A DNA stretch of 55,581 nt. Source: Serratia marcescens. GTDB taxonomy: Bacteria > Pseudomonadota > Gammaproteobacteria > Enterobacterales > Enterobacteriaceae. The stretch spans positions 1 to 55,581 of the forward strand of contig NZ_MJAO01000028.1 of assembly GCF_001902635.1 (NCBI RefSeq). The letters are read 5' to 3'. Positions within the stretch are counted from its first letter, which is position 1. Every line of letters starts with the position of its first letter. Positions 55,475 to 55,581 of this stretch are shown one piece after another. The position numbers and the translations under genes were made by a program. The notes under the pieces are model-generated. The model was not told the origin of the DNA, did not search any database, and saw only the letters and a list, made by a program, of their open reading frames with translations.

Positions 55475-55581
55475 ATGAAAATCATTAGCAAACGTCAGGC
55501 TATGGCGATTTACCGCCAGCATCCACAGTCCCGGTTATTTCGCTTCTGCACCGGCAAATACTCATGGTCCGGCAGTATCTT
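55475..55581 (+). CDS. YeeT-like DUF987 protein, 3' end cut by window
   Basis: Starts MKIISKRQAMAIYRQHPQSRLFRFCTGKYSW, matching the DUF987 family (YeeT, YkfH). GGGAGG precedes the ATG by a few bases, and the gene follows the radC-like gene by 13 bases. In E. coli this is followed by the cbeA-cbtA (yeeU-yeeV) antitoxin-toxin pair, which would lie just outside the window. Confidence 0.85.
   Translation, partial: MKIISKRQAMAIYRQHPQSRLFRFCTGKYSWSGSI

Noticed and set aside
1..55581. CRISPR arrays
   Set aside because: No regularly spaced direct repeats with unique spacers were seen anywhere in the window.

Overview
The window looks like a chromosomal segment of a Serratia species, probably the S. 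marcescens group. It starts with conserved enterobacterial backbone: trmB (cut by the window edge), mutY, yggX, mltC and the ornithine decarboxylase speC, in the order known from E. coli except that nupG is absent between mltC and speC. After speC comes a tRNA-Phe gene (GAA anticodon). Immediately behind it sits a P4-type tyrosine integrase, which marks the start of a genomic island that runs to the right end of the window. No right-hand attachment repeat was found, so the island probably ends outside.

The left part of the island (about 7.7-12.9 kb, minus strand, mostly AT-rich) holds two unrecognised proteins, a two-gene module that fits the Kiwa anti-phage system (four-helix membrane protein KwaA plus DUF4868 protein KwaB), and a protein with four tandem Myb/SANT-like DNA-binding repeats. 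These last three genes overlap or nearly touch each other and follow directly on the last type VI secretion gene.

From about 12.9 to 41.3 kb, all on the minus strand, is a complete type VI secretion system (T6SS). In transcription order: tssB, tssC, tssK, tssL, an OmpA-like peptidoglycan-binding membrane protein, hcp, clpV (tssH), vgrG (tssI), a DUF4123 effector chaperone, a DUF3304 immunity lipoprotein, a Tle1-type phospholipase effector, a PAAR tip protein, an unrecognised two-helix membrane protein, tssM, a cargo lipoprotein, tssA, tssF, tssG, tssJ, tssE, an unrecognised protein, and a TagA/VasL-like protein. Most neighbours overlap or lie within 30 bases. An intrinsic terminator follows hcp, which would favour high Hcp output. 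The lipoprotein between tssM and tssA sits in a segment bounded by two copies of the tssM end/tssA start sequence, an insertion footprint.

From about 42 kb onward the island resembles the CP4-57 family of cryptic prophages in E. coli: a DUF2913 protein, a broken inovirus Gp2-like gene, a YfjI-like DUF3987 protein, AlpA, an intact Gp2-like protein, then a plus-strand operon-like run with a YfjP GTPase, a YfjR WYL regulator, five small envelope-directed proteins, the YfjQ DUF932 protein, a cysteine-rich small ORF without an ATG, a KlcA/ArdB antirestriction protein, a RadC-like protein and a YeeT-like protein cut by the window edge. A type II restriction-modification pair (N4-cytosine-type methyltransferase and a convergent candidate endonuclease) is inserted between the antirestriction gene and radC. 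The island therefore combines interbacterial attack (T6SS with Tle1) with two phage-defence modules (Kiwa and restriction-modification). All functional statements are from reading the sequence and recalled family knowledge; no searches were run.
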